A stretch of DNA of 6,551 nt from positions 1 to 6,551 of the forward strand of contig JASLGJ010000591.1 in NCBI GenBank assembly GCA_030150085.1, given 5' to 3'. Position numbers and translations under genes: made by a program. Shown here piece by piece: positions 5,275-6,551 of this stretch (within the stretch, counting starts at the first letter, position 1; every line of letters begins with the position of its first letter). The DNA is from Candidatus Elarobacter sp. Lineage in GTDB: Bacteria; Vulcanimicrobiota; Vulcanimicrobiia; Vulcanimicrobiales; Vulcanimicrobiaceae. The notes beneath the pieces were generated by a model. That model was not told where the DNA came from, searched no databases, and was given only the letters and a program-made list of their open reading frames with translations.

Positions 5275-5499
5275 CTGCGAACCGTTCTGCTCCTCTTCCT
5301 GCGCCTGTACAAGCGCCTCGTCTCGCCGCTGCTGCCCCCGGCCTGCCGCTTCGCCCCGACCTGCTCGGAGTACGCGGCCGAGGCGATCGAGAAACACGGG
5401 GTCCTGCGCGGTGGTACACTTGCCGCGCGCCGTCTGTCACGCTGCGGACCCTGGCACCCGGGCGGCTTCGACCCGGTCCCCTCCCGAAAGGCCCCCTGA
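5275..5499 (+). CDS. yidD: Membrane protein insertion efficiency factor YidD, probable CTG start
   Basis: This small basic protein (74 residues from 5275, 76 from 5269) belongs to the YidD family, which helps YidC-dependent insertion of inner-membrane proteins. It opens with a hydrophobic, amphipathic segment ([18 protein letters not shown]). The family motifs [10 protein letters not shown] at 24-33 and [14 protein letters not shown] at 56-69 follow, with cysteines at 24, 30 and 57. Conservation covers the whole of the usual protein. No ATG, GTG or TTG lies in frame near the expected N-terminus. CTG at 5275 has GAGG (5263-5266) eight bases ahead; CTG at 5269 overlaps the rnpA stop as CTGA. 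Either implies a non-canonical start coupled to rnpA translation. yidC begins three bases after the stop, so the two are surely cotranscribed. Confidence 0.9.
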   Translation: MRTVLLLFLRLYKRLVSPLLPPACRFAPTCSEYAAEAIEKHGVLRGGTLAARRLSRCGPWHPGGFDPVPSRKAP

Positions 5500-5502
5500 C
5501 GC

Positions 5503-6402
5503 GTGCTCGCCGCGAACATCTTCGACCCCCTCGTCCACGCGCTCGCCGTCGCGCTCGCCGGCCTGCACGCGGTCATCCCGAACTACGGCTGGACGCTGAT
5601 CGTCCTGGCCCTGGTGGTCCGCCTCGCCCTGTGGCCGCTGACCAACATCCAGTTCAAGTCGATGGCCGAGATGCAGAAGGTCCAGCCGCTGGTCAAGCAG
5701 CTCCAGGCCAAGTACAAGGGCGAGCCCCAAGTGCTCAACGCCAAGATGATGGAGCTGTACAAGGAGCACAAGGTCAACCCGCTCGCGGGCTGCGTGCCGA
5801 TGCTCGTGCAGTTCCCGATCCTGATCGGGCTGTTCTGGGCCATCCAAGGCCAGATCAACGAGTTCAAGAACGAGCACTTCCTGTGGATCGGGTCGCCGAT
5901 CTCGCAGCAGTTCCCGCACTACCTGGCCACCAGCCTGGCCGTGCCCGACCTGATCCTGCTCGCGCTCTACGTCGTGTCGATGTACTTCACGGTGCGCTAC
6001 GGCAGCCCGCCCTCGACCGACCCCCAGCAGGCCCAGACCCAGAAGATCATGGCCTTCATCTCGCCGGCGATGATCGCGTACTTCGGCTTCCGCTACCAGT
6101 GGGCGTCGGCGCTCTATATCTACTGGCTGGCGACCAACGTCTTCACGGTGGCCCAGCAGTACCTGATGTTCCGCCGCTACGGCCTGATCGGGGCGGGCGC
6201 CGCGGTGCCGCTCGACGTCACCCCGCCCAAGCGCGCGGGCAAGCTCGACCAGCCCGGCAAACAGAAGGGGCTCAAGCCGGCCGCGGACGGCGACGGCGCG
6301 GCCGCCGACGGCAAGGCGGCCGGGAAGCCGGGCAACGGCAAGGCGAACGCGAACGGCAAGCAGCAGTACGCCCGCCGCTCCAAGCGGCGCGCCGGTCGAT
6401 AG
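5503..6402 (+). CDS. yidC: Membrane protein insertase YidC/Oxa1 family
   Basis: This 299-residue polytopic membrane protein inserts and folds inner-membrane proteins, alone or with SecYEG. It is the short form, lacking the large periplasmic domain of Gram-negative YidC. A short N-terminal segment precedes the first core membrane helix at about 29-49, which carries the conserved groove arginine (R40 in LALVVRLALWPLT). A charged cytoplasmic hairpin with MAEMQKVQPLVKQLQAKY follows (54-71). Further membrane segments lie near 93-115 (NPLAGCVPMLVQFPILIGLF), 148-164, 181-196 and 203-223. Residues 240-299 form a lysine-, glycine- and alanine-rich basic tail likely to touch the ribosome. The start is GTG at 5503 with AAAGG eleven bases ahead; it is the only start matching the expected N-terminus. 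No lipoprotein signal is seen. The jag-like gene follows after ten bases. Confidence 0.96.
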   Translation: MLAANIFDPLVHALAVALAGLHAVIPNYGWTLIVLALVVRLALWPLTNIQFKSMAEMQKVQPLVKQLQAKYKGEPQVLNAKMMELYKEHKVNPLAGCVPMLVQFPILIGLFWAIQGQINEFKNEHFLWIGSPISQQFPHYLATSLAVPDLILLALYVVSMYFTVRYGSPPSTDPQQAQTQKIMAFISPAMIAYFGFRYQWASALYIYWLATNVFTVAQQYLMFRRYGLIGAGAAVPLDVTPPKRAGKLDQPGKQKGLKPAADGDGAAADGKAAGKPGNGKANANGKQQYARRSKRRAGR

Positions 6403-6412
6403 AGAGAGGCAC

Positions 6413-6551
6413 GTGGACGAGTACGAAGGCGGGCGCCGACGCGCCCACGGTCAGCGGCGGCAGGCGGGGCGCAGCCTCGAGAAGCGCGGTCCGGCCGCGC
6501 AGGGCGGAGGAGGCGGCGGAGAGCGGCGGCGCGGGCCCAGCTCCGGCCGCC
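6413..6551 (+). CDS. Probable Jag/KhpB-type RNA-binding protein, N-terminal fragment
   Basis: An open frame begins with GTG at 6413 and runs off the right edge, giving 46 residues. It starts MDEYEGGRRR and soon becomes a low-complexity Arg/Gly/Gln-rich stretch without recognisable domains. A purine-rich AGAGAGAGG ends at 6409, rather close to the GTG, and overlaps the yidC stop. Its identity rests on context: in many bacteria with this gene order yidC is followed by jag (khpB, SpoIIIJ-associated), whose KH and R3H domains would lie beyond the edge. Jag proteins often have a variable, disordered linker near the N-terminus, which would fit. Third codon positions are mostly G or C, supporting real coding. 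Another YidC-linked protein cannot be excluded. Confidence 0.55.
   Translation, partial: MDEYEGGRRRAHGQRRQAGRSLEKRGPAAQGGGGGGERRRGPSSGR

Overview
This window is the replication-origin neighbourhood of a GC-rich bacterial chromosome. Two gene blocks run away from each other. The left block, on the minus strand, is dnaA, dnaN, recF and a partial DciA-family (DUF721) gene. The right block, on the plus strand, is rpmH, rnpA, yidD, yidC and the start of a probable jag/khpB gene. This is one of the most conserved gene neighbourhoods in bacteria. No mobile elements, CRISPR arrays, tRNAs or rRNAs were seen, and I found no accessory or novel multigene system.

Organism: third codon positions are almost all G or C, and GTG starts are common (recF, dnaN, rpmH, yidC and the two edge genes). 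YidC is the short 299-residue type without the large periplasmic domain of Gram-negative YidC, and it is followed by a jag-like gene. DnaA boxes include both TTGTCCACA and TTATGCACA. Together this suggests a high-GC lineage of the Terrabacteria type (for example Actinobacteria, Chloroflexi or one of the less cultivated phyla such as Eremiobacterota or Dormibacterota). The phylum cannot be fixed from sequence reading alone.

Layout. Positions 1-319 hold a DciA-like gene that overlaps the recF stop by 7 bases. recF (313-1383) and dnaN (1426-2541) follow upstream. A 416-base spacer (2542-2957) separates dnaN from dnaA. It contains a clear intrinsic terminator for dnaA (2880-2904) and one AT-rich patch just ahead of dnaN (2575-2612). 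dnaA occupies 2958-4313. A 396-base divergent spacer (4314-4709) carries a cluster of DnaA boxes, the best candidate for oriC, and a near-consensus sigma-70 promoter for rpmH. To the right, rpmH (4710-4844), rnpA (4949-5272), yidD (about 5275-5499), yidC (5503-6402) and the jag-like gene (6413 to the edge) look like one operon.

How the genes work together: DnaA opens the origin, DciA-type proteins help load the replicative helicase, DnaN is the sliding clamp, and RecF acts in gap repair at stalled forks. The right arm links ribosome and tRNA maturation (L34, RNase P protein) to membrane protein insertion (YidD, YidC) and a probable RNA-binding partner (Jag/KhpB). The most notable details are the lack of any usual start codon for yidD, a set of mutually exclusive hairpins between rpmH and rnpA, the DnaA-box arrangement, and the possibility of a two-part origin flanking dnaA.
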